Positions 16,810 through 25,734 of a DNA stretch of 64,000 nt are shown piece after piece. The notes under the pieces are model-generated. The model searched no databases. It had not been told where the DNA came from and saw only the letters and a program-made list of their open reading frames with translations. Position numbers and translations under genes: made by a program. The first letter of the stretch is position 1, and the number at the start of each line of letters is the position of its first letter. Source of the DNA: Treponema porcinum (GTDB lineage: Bacteria > Spirochaetota > Spirochaetia > Treponematales > Treponemataceae); the NCBI RefSeq assembly GCF_900167145.1, contig NZ_FUWG01000013.1:37602-101601 (forward strand). The letters run 5' to 3'.

Positions 16810-16845
16810 TATAAGAAGCACATTCAATAAATGTGTGAGGGAGAG

Positions 16846-16871
16846 TTTTTTTTTTTTTTTTGGGGGGGGGG
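16846..16871. repeat. Homopolymer tract T16-G10
   Basis: Sixteen T followed by ten G between the 3' ends of two convergent genes. Such tracts slip readily during replication or sequencing. It lies 5 bp outside the stop of the M15 peptidase gene, so slippage would not alter either protein. Confidence 0.9.
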
Positions 16872-16876
16872 TAGTG

Positions 16877-17791
16877 CTATTTATTGTATAAAAGCAGTTC
16901 CGGGTGATATTCAAAATGCATATTATCCCAGACAATCCACTTTCCGCCCCAGATAAATCCTTCATCTTCAAAAATGTCTATGATTTCCTGCGGAGGCGTC
17001 CACCGTGACTCAAGCGGCGTGTTCCACCAGGTTTCAGGGTGAAGCTGTTTTTGCCAGCCCCAGTAAATGATTTTCTGGTAATATCCGCGCGGAAGAATAT
17101 CTATCGCAAGACCTATGCTGTGAAACGAGCGCGACTGCGTATCTCGGACGGAACGCCAGTTAAATCCGTCTGTTCGTGAAAGTGTTGAAAAAAAATGTTC
17201 CAGTTCTGCTGTTTTAGGAAGTGCCATAATACGTTCGGAAACGCGCGTAAGCGGCGCTTCAATTTTTTCGTGGACATTTACCGTTCTTCCGTCCAGAAAA
17301 GGCACTTTTTTTATGTGGCTTTCCGTATGCGCGCGGTCTGAAACATCGTATATTGCATTGAATAAAAACGGAGGATCTACAGCACTTTTCTGCCTGTTCT
17401 CCCTGGACGTAAATTCCGCTATATGCGCAATCTGCTCTTCCGTAAAATTCCGGGGATCTGGAACGTTTTTCGGGTAGGTGTAGAGCATCGGGCGGTAGGT
17501 TTCTTTTTCTGCAAGTTTTTCTTTAGGCAGAAAACGGCTTTCGCACCAGTAAAGCGCAGTGTCCGTTTTTTTTTCGCCCGATTCTTCCGTAATGACGTGG
17601 ATGCACCAGTCGTTTGCGTCCTTGTCGAACAATGAAATGAATTCTACGTCAGGATATGCTTTTCTGAATACGGAAAGCCCCTGCGGTTCCCACCATTTTG
17701 AAAACGGCAGCGTTATTTCCGGCGAAGAAAATCTTTCTGGAATAATAAGAATAAAAAGTACGGCGCAGATGTGTTTAAGTTTTGTTCTCAT
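16877..17791 (-). CDS. M15-family D-alanyl-D-alanine carboxypeptidase-like protein
   Basis: 304 residues with an N-terminal hydrophobic segment (about 5-18, ICAVLFILIIP) as signal or anchor. The zinc-site motifs of VanY/M15 peptidases are visible: SRSFHSIGLAIDI (His and Asp ligands, SxHxxGxAxD) and DNMHFEYHPE near the C-terminus (catalytic Glu/His ligand). A peptidoglycan cross-link or stem-peptide hydrolase is expected, acting outside the inner membrane. It follows murD by 11 bp in the murE-ddl-murD block, supporting a role in peptidoglycan remodelling. The ATG at 17791 is close enough to murD for translational coupling. Confidence 0.87.
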   Translation of the reverse strand: MRTKLKHICAVLFILIIPERFSSPEITLPFSKWWEPQGLSVFRKAYPDVEFISLFDKDANDWCIHVITEESGEKKTDTALYWCESRFLPKEKLAEKETYRPMLYTYPKNVPDPRNFTEEQIAHIAEFTSRENRQKSAVDPPFLFNAIYDVSDRAHTESHIKKVPFLDGRTVNVHEKIEAPLTRVSERIMALPKTAELEHFFSTLSRTDGFNWRSVRDTQSRSFHSIGLAIDILPRGYYQKIIYWGWQKQLHPETWWNTPLESRWTPPQEIIDIFEDEGFIWGGKWIVWDNMHFEYHPELLLYNK

Positions 17792-17802
17792 TTAATTTCC
17801 TG

Positions 17803-19323
17803 TCAGATGAATGTTTTTTTTACTTCCGCCATAAATGTATTTCCGCGGTCAAATTCGTTCCTGAACATTCCGAAACTCGTAGCTCCCGGCGAGAATACGA
17901 TAATTTCTTCCGTGCCGGCGCTTTCTTTTTCAGAACCGCTGTCGATGTCTGTTTTTAACGCAGAAAGAAGTGCAGAAAGATTTTCGTACGGCTTTTCATA
18001 CGGAATGCCGCGTTCAGAAAGTCCTTTCGTAAGCTTGTCCGTTCCTGTTCCTGCAAGCAGATAAAGTTTTTTTACGGGAATTATGCCGTTTTTTGCAGAA
18101 AGCGTTTCTATAAGCGGCTCAAACGAAAGTCCTTTGTCAGTTCCGCCTGTAATCAGAATTACCGGTTTTCCGAATGCCTGACTTGCCGCGCCTGCCGCTT
18201 CCGGAACTGTTGCGCAGGAATCATTGTAGAATTTGAAATTTCTGTATGTATGGAAGAACTGCAGCCGGTGGTCAATTCCCTGCCAGCTTCCGAGAATTTC
18301 TGCAATGTCGCCGGACGGAACGTGCATCAGGAATAAAACAAGCGCAGCATTAAGTACGTTTACGCGCATATGCTCTCCTGGAACGCTAAGGTTTCGCAGA
18401 ATTATCTCCGGTTCGTCCATTCCCGGAAGAAAAACTTTTCCGCAGAACGAACCGTCATCGTTTTTTTCCTGAAATACGCCGTAATTTCCGTCGAGAGAGT
18501 TTTTCCTTGTGTACCTGAGGACAGTACCTTTTGTTTCTTTTGCAAAAAGATTACCCCAGCTTCCGCCTGATGAAGGACCTGTTCCCGGTTCGTCTGCATC
18601 CATATCAACGATTGTGTAGCAGCCTTTGTCCTGATCTTTGTATATCAGCCGTTTGTCTGCAACATAGTCTTCCATGGTGCCGTACCAGTTCTGGTGGTCG
18701 GGAACAATTTTCGTGATAAGCGAAATGTATGGACGGAGCTCTTTTCTTCCTCGTAAATCCGCAAGCTGCCAGCTTGAAAGTTCAAGGACAACGGGCGTAT
18801 CTTCTGTTGTTTTGTCAAGGAATGTCAGCGGACTTACGGTGATGTTTCCGCCTAGAAACGATGTATACCCGGCTTTGTTCAGACCGTAGTTTATTGCGCT
18901 TACCGTACTTGATTTTCCCTTGCTTCCGGTAACTGCAATTACAGGTGATTTTGTAAAATGAAGAAAAATGCTGATGTCGCTTTCAACGGCACGTGCAAGG
19001 GAAAGATACTTGTTTCCTTCGATTTTTACGCCTGGATTTTTTATAACGCAGTCGGCATTTATAAAATCTTCTTCTCGGTGTTTACCTAGGATATATTTAA
19101 GGTGCGACAAATCAAGCGTATTGTCTGCGTTCAGCGATTCAATTGTAGGCTTCAGCTGTTCTTCCGTCTTCATATCGGTTACGGTTACAAATGCGCCGTG
19201 CTTCAGAAAAAAGCGCACGCACGCTTCTCCGCCGCCGTTCAGCCCAAGCCCCATAACAGTAACGTGTTTTCCGGCGATGTCTTCAATTGTGCTGAATGTA
19301 CAGCCCTGCGAATATATATGCAT
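17803..19323 (-). CDS. murD: UDP-N-acetylmuramoyl-L-alanine:D-glutamate ligase
   Basis: Adds D-Glu to UDP-MurNAc-L-Ala in the cytoplasm. 506 residues, about 65 longer than E. coli MurD. N-terminal Rossmann-like GKHVTVMGLGLNGGGEA; ATP loop AVTGSKGKSST (about 130-140); HLRQL-equivalent ELSSWQLADLRG; central PGEHMRVNVLNAALVLF; C-terminal ITGGTDKGLSFEPL. The extra length lies in the central and C-terminal domain (e.g. around KGTVLRYTRKNSLDG and DIDSGSEKES). Downstream of ddl by about 27 bp with a GGAGGAAAC ribosome site. Confidence 0.93.
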   Translation of the reverse strand: MHIYSQGCTFSTIEDIAGKHVTVMGLGLNGGGEACVRFFLKHGAFVTVTDMKTEEQLKPTIESLNADNTLDLSHLKYILGKHREEDFINADCVIKNPGVKIEGNKYLSLARAVESDISIFLHFTKSPVIAVTGSKGKSSTVSAINYGLNKAGYTSFLGGNITVSPLTFLDKTTEDTPVVLELSSWQLADLRGRKELRPYISLITKIVPDHQNWYGTMEDYVADKRLIYKDQDKGCYTIVDMDADEPGTGPSSGGSWGNLFAKETKGTVLRYTRKNSLDGNYGVFQEKNDDGSFCGKVFLPGMDEPEIILRNLSVPGEHMRVNVLNAALVLFLMHVPSGDIAEILGSWQGIDHRLQFFHTYRNFKFYNDSCATVPEAAGAASQAFGKPVILITGGTDKGLSFEPLIETLSAKNGIIPVKKLYLLAGTGTDKLTKGLSERGIPYEKPYENLSALLSALKTDIDSGSEKESAGTEEIIVFSPGATSFGMFRNEFDRGNTFMAEVKKTFI

Positions 19324-19350
19324 TGTTTCCTCCGCTTTCAGCGCAAATCG

Positions 19351-20478
19351 TTATCTGCTTGTCTGGAGCTTTGATTTTTCCGAATGGCGCGAAACTGCTT
19401 CGTCAATCAGAAGGTTAGTCAGCTGCGGAAAATCAAGTCCTGCTTCGCCACACATTTTTGGGAACATACTGATTGGTGTAAAGCCAGGCATTGTGTTTAT
19501 TTCATTAAAGTAAAGTTCGTTCGTGTCCCTGTCTATAAAAAAATCGACGCGGCTAAGACCCGAACCGTCCATTGCCTTGTAGATTTTAACCGCAGTTGAG
19601 CGGACTGTTTCTATCATATCGGCGGAAATGTCTGCCGGAATTTTAAGTTTTGCGCCGTCAGGATCGTTGTATTTTGCGTCAAAATCATAGAACGTATGAG
19701 TCGGGAGAATTTCACCCGGAATGTATGCTTTCACAGAATCAGTTTCGCTTCCGGTAGCCGCAGTTACGGAATTTCCAGTTACGCTGCATTCAACTTCCTT
19801 TGCGTTTATTGCTTTTTCAATAAGAACTTTGTCGTCCCAGCTGAATGCTTCCATAAGCGCAAATGAAAATTCTTTTGGAGTCTGCGCCTTTGAGCCTCCG
19901 TTTGAAGAGCCTGCGCAGCACGGTTTTATAAAAAGCGGAAATCCCAGCGTGTCGATTGCGCGCTGGAACATTTCGTCATAGCGCTGGCTGTCGTTAAGGT
20001 CACAGCGTTTCATGCAGATATATGGAACGACTTTGATGCCGGACGCTTCTGCTACAAGCTTTGTCTTTTCTTTGTCCATAGTAAGGGAACTTGACATTGT
20101 TGAACAGCCGACGTATGCGATGTCTGCCATATCAAGAAGTCCCTGAATAGTACCGTCTTCGCCGTAAGTACCGTGAAGGGCAGGGAATACTACGTCAATC
20201 GAAAGGGTTTTATCTGCGGTGCGGAATGCATTTTTCTTTCCTGCTGGAATGACTGATATTGCATTCTCCGGTTTTTCGGTTATTGTAAGCGGCGAGTCCT
20301 GCTCCTTGCAGATACGCTCGTATTCTTCGCTGTCCTGAAGATACCATTCGCCTTTTTTTGTAATCCCGATGAGGGTGACGGAATGATTTTTTCCGACGGC
20401 GCGTGCGATTGCGGCCGCAGAAATAAGTGAAATTTCGTGTTCGCCTGAACGTCCGCCGTATATTATTGCAATGTTCAT
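19351..20478 (-). CDS. ddl: D-alanine:D-alanine ligase
   Basis: Makes D-Ala-D-Ala for the peptidoglycan stem peptide. 375 residues, ATP-grasp fold. N-terminal NIAIIYGGRSGEHEISLISA; central FPALHGTYGEDGTIQGLLDM; ATP-grasp IKPCCAGSSNGGSKA; C-terminal LSRVDFFIDRDTNELYFNEINTMPGFT with the metal-binding Asp/Glu/Asn. Start is ATG 20478 (MNIAII) with AGAGG upstream; an earlier in-frame ATG overlaps murE. Second gene of the murE-ddl-murD operon. Confidence 0.96.
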   Translation of the reverse strand: MNIAIIYGGRSGEHEISLISAAAIARAVGKNHSVTLIGITKKGEWYLQDSEEYERICKEQDSPLTITEKPENAISVIPAGKKNAFRTADKTLSIDVVFPALHGTYGEDGTIQGLLDMADIAYVGCSTMSSSLTMDKEKTKLVAEASGIKVVPYICMKRCDLNDSQRYDEMFQRAIDTLGFPLFIKPCCAGSSNGGSKAQTPKEFSFALMEAFSWDDKVLIEKAINAKEVECSVTGNSVTAATGSETDSVKAYIPGEILPTHTFYDFDAKYNDPDGAKLKIPADISADMIETVRSTAVKIYKAMDGSGLSRVDFFIDRDTNELYFNEINTMPGFTPISMFPKMCGEAGLDFPQLTNLLIDEAVSRHSEKSKLQTSR

Positions 20479-20497
20479 AAATACCTCTGTTAAAATT

Positions 20498-22285
20498 TTA
20501 TTTTTTATATCCAAGTTCGGAAAGTGCTTTTTCCGCCTCTTTTATTTCATCGTATGGCATTACAAAATCTTTGTAGATAATGCTGTTTTCATGAGATTTT
20601 CCAAGCAGAAGGACAATATCGCCTTTTTGCGCCGTTTTAAATGCACGGCGGATTGCCTGCTTTCTGTCCGGAATGATAAAAAGATTTTCGTTTAGCGTTT
20701 TGCCTGCTTTTTCCGCGCCTTTTGCAATCTGCGAAAGAAGTTCAGCCGGATCTTCACCGCGCGGATCTTCGTCCGCAAGAATTACTGTGTCGCAGAATTT
20801 TCCTGCAATTTCACCCTGAAGAGGACGTTTTTTTATGTCGCGTTCGCCGCCGCTTCCGAATACGGCAGTCATTCTTCCGGCACAGCGTTTTTTCAGCGGC
20901 GGGAAAATAGTTTCAAAAGAACTTGGCGTATGCGCATAGTCAACAATCAGTTCGAACGGCTGACCGGCATCAATTACTGTCATCCGTCCTTTTATCGGTG
21001 TAAGTTCTGGAACGAACGCTGCTACTTTTTCAAAAGGAAGGGAAGTAACGCTTGATACTGCGGTAATTGCCGCCATAATGTTGTACGCGTTGAATGCGCC
21101 CGGAAGTTTTGCCTGTATGTTCAGGTGATGATGCGTGCGCGGAACGACTGGGTCATAGGAAGGTGGAAAAGCCGCCGAATCACCGTCTGCATCAATTGAA
21201 AAATCAATTCCGTAGCGCGCGGAAGCAATGTTTGTTGCTGTCATATAGCGCGTATTGTCTGGAATTTTGGGGAGTGGAACGGCGTCTGCTCCAGTTTCAG
21301 CCGCGGCTTTTCCTGCTTTTCCAAGAGTCGTAAAGCCGTAGACATTCTGTTTTGTTGCCTGCATAAAATATGCGGCTGACGGATCTTCAAGATTTACTAT
21401 TCCTATAGACGGAATGCGTACGTTTTCTCCGCCGATGCACTTTATGTGATCGTGTCTGTCCAGTGCGCGGAAAAGATTTGCCTTGTCGCTTCTGTACTGT
21501 TCGAACGTTCTGTGGAATTCAAGGTGTTCAAGCGTAACGTTCATAAAAACGCCGCAGTCGAAAAGGACGTTTCCCAGTCTGTTTGTTTTTGAGGAAAGTC
21601 CGTGGCTTGAAGACTCAACGACGGCATACTGACATCCGTTTTCAAGCATTTTGTTCAGATGGTGCTGGATTATCGGTGCTTCCGGCGTTGTCTGGTGCTG
21701 AGGATTAGGAATTGCCTCGCCGCCGAACGAATATTCAACTGTGGAGATGAAGCCGGCTTTTTTTCCGCACAGGCGGAGAAGCTGCCAGATGAACGAAACG
21801 GTGGAGCTTTTTCCTTCCGTTCCTGTTACGCCTATGACGACAAGCCGTTTTGACGGAGAATCATAGAATGCATCGCTTGCAGGCGACATTGCATAACGCG
21901 CATCAGGAACTTTTATAAAAGCTGGAACGCAGTATTTTTCCGCGCCGTCCGCCGTTTCTCCTTCCGCCTGCATTCCTAGCGCGCTTTTGATATGCCGTTT
22001 TGCAATCAGCTGCGCACATTCTTTCTGAATGTCGGTCGGAATTTCGCCTTCAAAGACTATTGCATTTGCACCTTTTTCAAGTGCCTGCGGAATGAATGTA
22101 TTTCCGTGTATATGAGTTCCGGGAAGTGCAAAAAACATACTTCCTTCCGTAACGTCCCTGGAATCAAAAACAAGATTTGATACAGGAATGGAATAAACGT
22201 CGTTTTTTTCTACCGGCGTTTTTGTGTCGCAGGCAACAAGTTCGTGCCCGAACGCAGGAAGAATTTGTGAAAGTAATTTTTTCAT
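20498..22285 (-). CDS. murE: UDP-N-acetylmuramoyl-tripeptide synthetase MurE
   Basis: Adds the third, diamino, residue to UDP-MurNAc-L-Ala-D-Glu. 595 residues, about 100 more than E. coli MurE, with insertions near residues 95-125 and 315-365. ATP loop GVTGTEGKSSTVSF; uridine region LVFDSRDVTEGSMFFAL; VDYAHTPSSFE; C-terminal FGSGGERDIKKRP and ADEDPRGEDP. The last motif corresponds to the DNPR of diaminopimelate-type enzymes and keeps Pro-Arg but has DED for DN. Treponemal peptidoglycan is reported to contain L-ornithine, so a non-DAP substrate is possible. First gene of the operon; ddl begins 19 bp after its stop. Confidence 0.93.
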   Translation of the reverse strand: MKKLLSQILPAFGHELVACDTKTPVEKNDVYSIPVSNLVFDSRDVTEGSMFFALPGTHIHGNTFIPQALEKGANAIVFEGEIPTDIQKECAQLIAKRHIKSALGMQAEGETADGAEKYCVPAFIKVPDARYAMSPASDAFYDSPSKRLVVIGVTGTEGKSSTVSFIWQLLRLCGKKAGFISTVEYSFGGEAIPNPQHQTTPEAPIIQHHLNKMLENGCQYAVVESSSHGLSSKTNRLGNVLFDCGVFMNVTLEHLEFHRTFEQYRSDKANLFRALDRHDHIKCIGGENVRIPSIGIVNLEDPSAAYFMQATKQNVYGFTTLGKAGKAAAETGADAVPLPKIPDNTRYMTATNIASARYGIDFSIDADGDSAAFPPSYDPVVPRTHHHLNIQAKLPGAFNAYNIMAAITAVSSVTSLPFEKVAAFVPELTPIKGRMTVIDAGQPFELIVDYAHTPSSFETIFPPLKKRCAGRMTAVFGSGGERDIKKRPLQGEIAGKFCDTVILADEDPRGEDPAELLSQIAKGAEKAGKTLNENLFIIPDRKQAIRRAFKTAQKGDIVLLLGKSHENSIIYKDFVMPYDEIKEAEKALSELGYKK

Positions 22286-22406
22286 GATAGTTTATTTTAG
22301 CGTTTATAAAGATTATTTACAACAAAAAGTATTTGCTGATTTTTGCGGAGTGCGCCGTCTTTGCCTGCAGTTTGAAACAACAGTGAATAATCAGTATATT
22401 TGATGT

Positions 22407-23915
22407 ATGTATTTTTATAGAAAAAATGTCAGTTCTGTTCTGGCTGTCGCTCTGGCTGTTTTTATAATGATGAGCACGGTTCTTCCGGCTTTTTCGCAGT
22501 CTGTTCCGCCTGTTTTGCTTTTTGACAGGGACAACGGTTTTGTGCCGGAGTATGCGCTCCCTGATGTTGAAGAAAGAGAGCCGTCTTCTGTTTCTGATTT
22601 TGAGCAGGATTCAGGGAAACCCGGAATTAAAGACTGGCTTTTTGCCGGTGCTGGCGTTCTTGCAAGCAATGCCGCGCTTTTCTCTTTCAATCATTTTGTA
22701 ATGCAGGCAGAATATGCGGAAGTTGACGGCGATACTATTTATGACAACCTTTCGCATCAGTGGGTGTGGGATCAGGACACTTTTGTGGTGAACCAGCTGG
22801 GACATCCGTATCAAGGTTCTTTTTATTTCTGTTCGGGGCGCGCGAACGGTCTTTCGTTTATGCAGTCGCTTTTGTGTACTTCGTTCGGAAGCGTAACGTG
22901 GGAATATTTCTGCGAAAACGAGCGGCAGTCAGTGAATGACTTGATTTGTACGACATTCGGCGGTGCGGCGTTCGGCGAGGTTCTTCACCGGCTTTATCTT
23001 GAAGCTCACGAACAAAAATCTCCGTTCGCCTTTATTTTAAGTCCTATGGACGCGCTGACCGGCGTTATTACCGGGAAAACTCAGAGCAGGGGACAGGACG
23101 ACGGAATTACCAGTTTTCAGAATTATCTTATGATAGGTTCTGTTTTTGAAAATGAAGATACAGATTCTCCGGAAACGGAAAATTCTACCGTCTTTCCTGT
23201 TAATTTCAGCGGCGGATTTAATCTTGAGTACGGAAACGCATTTACCTGCCGGAAAAACGTTCCCTATTCCTTTTTTACAATGGATGTACTTGTCGGCGGA
23301 ACAAAAGATTATTTTGCCGTATCTATCCGCACAGAGGGAATTCTGTACCGTTTCGGCACAGGCTATACTGATAACGGACGGTATATGCTGGGATGCTCAA
23401 TGCTTTTTGATGCGTCCTGGAAAAAAAATACGGCATTTTCTGTTGATGGACTTGGACTTTTGTACCGGATGAACAGCGAATATGATAACGGATTTTCTGT
23501 CATTTTGAATGCAAATGCGAGCTGGGTTCTATTTGGCGGAAACGACTACTACAATCTTTACAGCGGAAACATAAAACTGCCTGATGATGGTGTTGAACGC
23601 CGTTTGTATGATTACGGTACTGGTTTTTATACACGCTGTGAACTGACTGCAGGACAAAAATCATTCGGAACATTCGGTGCAAAAGCGATGTTCTGCGGAC
23701 TTTTCAGTTTTGAAACTGCCGTTCCTGCTTACGGTTCAGACGGTTTTGCCCTTATTTTTAACGGCGACCTTTCCTATGACCATATTATCACTAAGAATTT
23801 TTCGCTTGGAATTGACGGAAATCTTTACACCAAGTACGGCTGTTATTACGAAAGCGAGAACGTTTTTCAGACTGTTACTGCGGTAAGCCTTTACGGAAAA
23901 AGACTGATGAAATGA
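22407..23915 (+). CDS. DUF3943 outer-membrane protein
   Basis: 502 residues with a signal peptide (AVALAVFIMMSTVLPAFS, cleavage before QSVPP). The DUF3943 core lies at about residues 105-220: WDQDTFVVNQLGHPYQGSFYF, RANGLSFMQSL, and a later FGGAAFGEVLHRL; HPYxGSxYF is the family hallmark. The C-terminal half (from about 255) shows alternating aromatic/polar strands (YGNAFTCRKNVPYSFFTMDV, DGNLYTKYGCYYES) consistent with a beta barrel. Function of the family is unknown; an envelope location is likely. Monocistronic, divergent from murE. Confidence 0.87.
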   Translation: MYFYRKNVSSVLAVALAVFIMMSTVLPAFSQSVPPVLLFDRDNGFVPEYALPDVEEREPSSVSDFEQDSGKPGIKDWLFAGAGVLASNAALFSFNHFVMQAEYAEVDGDTIYDNLSHQWVWDQDTFVVNQLGHPYQGSFYFCSGRANGLSFMQSLLCTSFGSVTWEYFCENERQSVNDLICTTFGGAAFGEVLHRLYLEAHEQKSPFAFILSPMDALTGVITGKTQSRGQDDGITSFQNYLMIGSVFENEDTDSPETENSTVFPVNFSGGFNLEYGNAFTCRKNVPYSFFTMDVLVGGTKDYFAVSIRTEGILYRFGTGYTDNGRYMLGCSMLFDASWKKNTAFSVDGLGLLYRMNSEYDNGFSVILNANASWVLFGGNDYYNLYSGNIKLPDDGVERRLYDYGTGFYTRCELTAGQKSFGTFGAKAMFCGLFSFETAVPAYGSDGFALIFNGDLSYDHIITKNFSLGIDGNLYTKYGCYYESENVFQTVTAVSLYGKRLMK

Positions 23916-23965
23916 GGAAATCTCTTTTCAGTTCCTTTAATTTTTTCTCTTCTTTCAGATTTTTG

Positions 23966-24838
23966 CTATACAGTTGTTCCGTGCTTTTTGTTGTATAAAA
24001 AAACTATTACTGCCATCAGAATGATGACTGCGTACCCGATAAGGCTGTATGCGTCCGGAATCTGCCTGAATGCAAGGTAGCCGAGCAGCGCACTGAAAAG
24101 AATTTGCGTGTAGTCGTAGATTGAAATATCGCGCGCCGGAGCATAGTAATAAGCATAGGTAATTCCAAACTGTCCTCCTGTTGCGGCTATTCCTGCACCT
24201 GTAAGAATGAGCCACTGCTGCCAGGTCATCGGAGTAAAGCTCGTAACAAGATACGGAACGCTCAGAAGGCAGGAGAACGCGGAGAAAAACGCGATTATTA
24301 CCGAGCCGGTCATTTTCATAGAGCCAAGTTTTCTTACGCACGCATACGCAAGACCGGCGCCCATTCCGCCGACGAACGCAAAAATTGCCGGAAACGAGTT
24401 CATTATGTTTGCGGACGGTTTTATTACGAATACTGCTCCTGCAAACGCGCCTAAAATGCACATAAACGGCACCGGCTTTATCGTTTCGTGAAGGAAAATC
24501 AGGCTGAACAGCACTGCAAAAAACGGCGACATTTTGTTCAGAATGCCTGCGTCAGCAATCGGAATGTGGTCAAGCGCATAGAAATTTCCGAAAATTCCTA
24601 TTGAACCGGCGGCGGCGCGTATCAAAAGGAATTTGAACGAATCTTTAGGAATTGTTACTGATTTCCGCTCTTTTACGAGCATTATCATTGCTGCAAAAAA
24701 AGAAACGAGATTTCTGAAAAAAGCTTTCTGTACAAAAAAAATGTCTCCGGCAAGGTGAACGAGCATTCCCATCAGTGCAAAGCAGAACGCGCTGAATATA
24801 ATGCAGAATATTCCTTTGTATAAATTCTTATTTTCCAT
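23966..24838 (-). CDS. EamA/DMT-superfamily transporter
   Basis: 290-residue inner-membrane protein with ten predicted helices in two EamA repeats: first repeat starts ENKNLYKGIFCIIFSAFCFA, second near MNSFPAIFAFVGGMGAG. Conserved LNKMSPFFAVLFSLIFLHE (end of first repeat) and LFSALLGYLAFRQIPD (equivalent in second repeat). Members export metabolites or amino acids; substrate unknown. The ATG at 24838 is the first residue before the first helix. Divergent from hsp20 and separated from it by a 350-bp region holding that gene's sigma-54 control elements. Confidence 0.9.
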   Translation of the reverse strand: MENKNLYKGIFCIIFSAFCFALMGMLVHLAGDIFFVQKAFFRNLVSFFAAMIMLVKERKSVTIPKDSFKFLLIRAAAGSIGIFGNFYALDHIPIADAGILNKMSPFFAVLFSLIFLHETIKPVPFMCILGAFAGAVFVIKPSANIMNSFPAIFAFVGGMGAGLAYACVRKLGSMKMTGSVIIAFFSAFSCLLSVPYLVTSFTPMTWQQWLILTGAGIAATGGQFGITYAYYYAPARDISIYDYTQILFSALLGYLAFRQIPDAYSLIGYAVIILMAVIVFLYNKKHGTTV

Positions 24839-24952
24839 ACTACGCCTCTTGTATCCGCAGAAATCTCTGGAATTTAAGTTTGTTAAGGTAACTTTTCCCT
24901 AATGTATCACAGATTTTAATTTATATCTGTGTAAAAAAGACTCAGTTTTACA

Positions 24953-25033
24953 GGGAAAATTTACCCGGTGGTGAAAATCTGGGCACGGGAAGAAAAGAGG
25001 CGCGGATTTTTTCGTGAAAAAGAGGGAAAATTT
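24953..25033 (+). promoter_or_regulatory. Candidate enhancer sites upstream of the hsp20 sigma-54 promoter
   Basis: GGGAAAATTT occurs at 24953-24962 (as part of the inverted repeat GGGAAAATTTACCC) and again at 25024-25033, 71 bp apart in the same orientation, about 75-150 bp upstream of a -24/-12 promoter. This is where an enhancer-binding protein would be expected. Binding is inferred. Confidence 0.4.
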
Positions 25034-25100
25034 GACGTTTTTGCCTGTTTTCAGCTGATTTTCTGCGTTTTTTTTATTAAAAATATTTTTTTTATAAAGT

Positions 25101-25116
25101 TGGCACGGTACTTGCA
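25101..25116 (+). promoter_or_regulatory. Sigma-54 (RpoN) promoter of hsp20
   Basis: TGGCAC-N5-TTGCA, a full match to the -24/-12 consensus with correct spacing. The transcript would start near 25127, giving a 60-nt leader to the hsp20 ATG. The promoter faces hsp20 only. Confidence 0.88.
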
Positions 25117-25129
25117 TAATTATAGGTGT

Positions 25130-25148
25130 AAGGATTTTGAAAATCCTT
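25130..25148 (+). promoter_or_regulatory. Perfect 5' leader palindrome of hsp20 mRNA
   Basis: AAGGATTTTGAAAATCCTT, a 9-bp inverted repeat around one base, falling at the predicted 5' end of the sigma-54 transcript. It could be a stabilising or temperature-sensitive hairpin. It does not cover the Shine-Dalgarno (AGGAGG about 35 nt later), so direct thermosensing is unproved. Confidence 0.5.
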
Positions 25149-25189
25149 GAAAAATGCAAATAAAAACAAATGCTTTAGGAGGCATAAAT

Positions 25190-25636
25190 ATGAACGAACT
25201 TTCACTTTTTGATTCACTTTTCAACAATTCAATGGACGATGTTTTCGGACTCGGCTATCGTACAGCTCCAGTTCCGAAAGTTGACGTAACGGAAACCAGC
25301 GATGCGTACACTCTTAATATGGAACTTCCTGGAAGGACTGAGAGTGACGTAAATATCGAGATAGACAGAAATACGCTTACAATTTCTTCTAAAAAAGAAG
25401 AATTGAAAGATGCCGGCGATAAGAAAGACAAGAAAGCGGAGAAGGAAGGCGAGGCTTCAAAGATGAAATACCTTATCCGTGAACGCCGTATGTCTGCTTT
25501 CAGCCGGAGCTTTACCCTTCCGGAGGACGTTGATTCTGAATCCGTAAAGGCTTCTTTCAAAAACGGAATCCTGTCTATTGCAATGCCAAGAAAGGCTGTC
25601 GCTTCACCAAAGCGCATAGCAATCGAATGTGCATAA
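25190..25636 (+). CDS. Small heat-shock protein, Hsp20/alpha-crystallin family
   Basis: 148-residue ATP-independent chaperone that holds unfolding proteins. Alpha-crystallin domain from about residue 25: VPKVDVTETSDAYTLNMELPG, IDRNTLTISSKKEE, RERRMSAFSRSFTLPEDVDSESVKASFKNGILSIAMPR; the AxxxNGxLxI motif is KASFKNGILSI. A charged insertion KDAGDKKDKKAEKEGEASK is in the usual variable loop. Start ATG 25190 has a perfect TAGGAGG; an upstream in-frame ATG at 25154 has none. Control by sigma-54 is unusual for a heat-shock chaperone. It has its own terminator. Confidence 0.95.
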   Translation: MNELSLFDSLFNNSMDDVFGLGYRTAPVPKVDVTETSDAYTLNMELPGRTESDVNIEIDRNTLTISSKKEELKDAGDKKDKKAEKEGEASKMKYLIRERRMSAFSRSFTLPEDVDSESVKASFKNGILSIAMPRKAVASPKRIAIECA

Positions 25637-25649
25637 TGCGGCATTCTGA

Positions 25650-25699
25650 AAAATCCGCGCCACAGGCTTTTTTAAGTCCGCGGCGCGGATTTTTTTTTA
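25650..25699 (+). terminator. Intrinsic terminator of hsp20
   Basis: Stem AAATCCGCGCC/GGCGCGGATTT with a loop of about 20 bases and nine T. Confidence 0.9.
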
Positions 25700-25734
25700 T
25701 TTAAAAATCTGCTATAATTGGGGCAGGATAAAGT

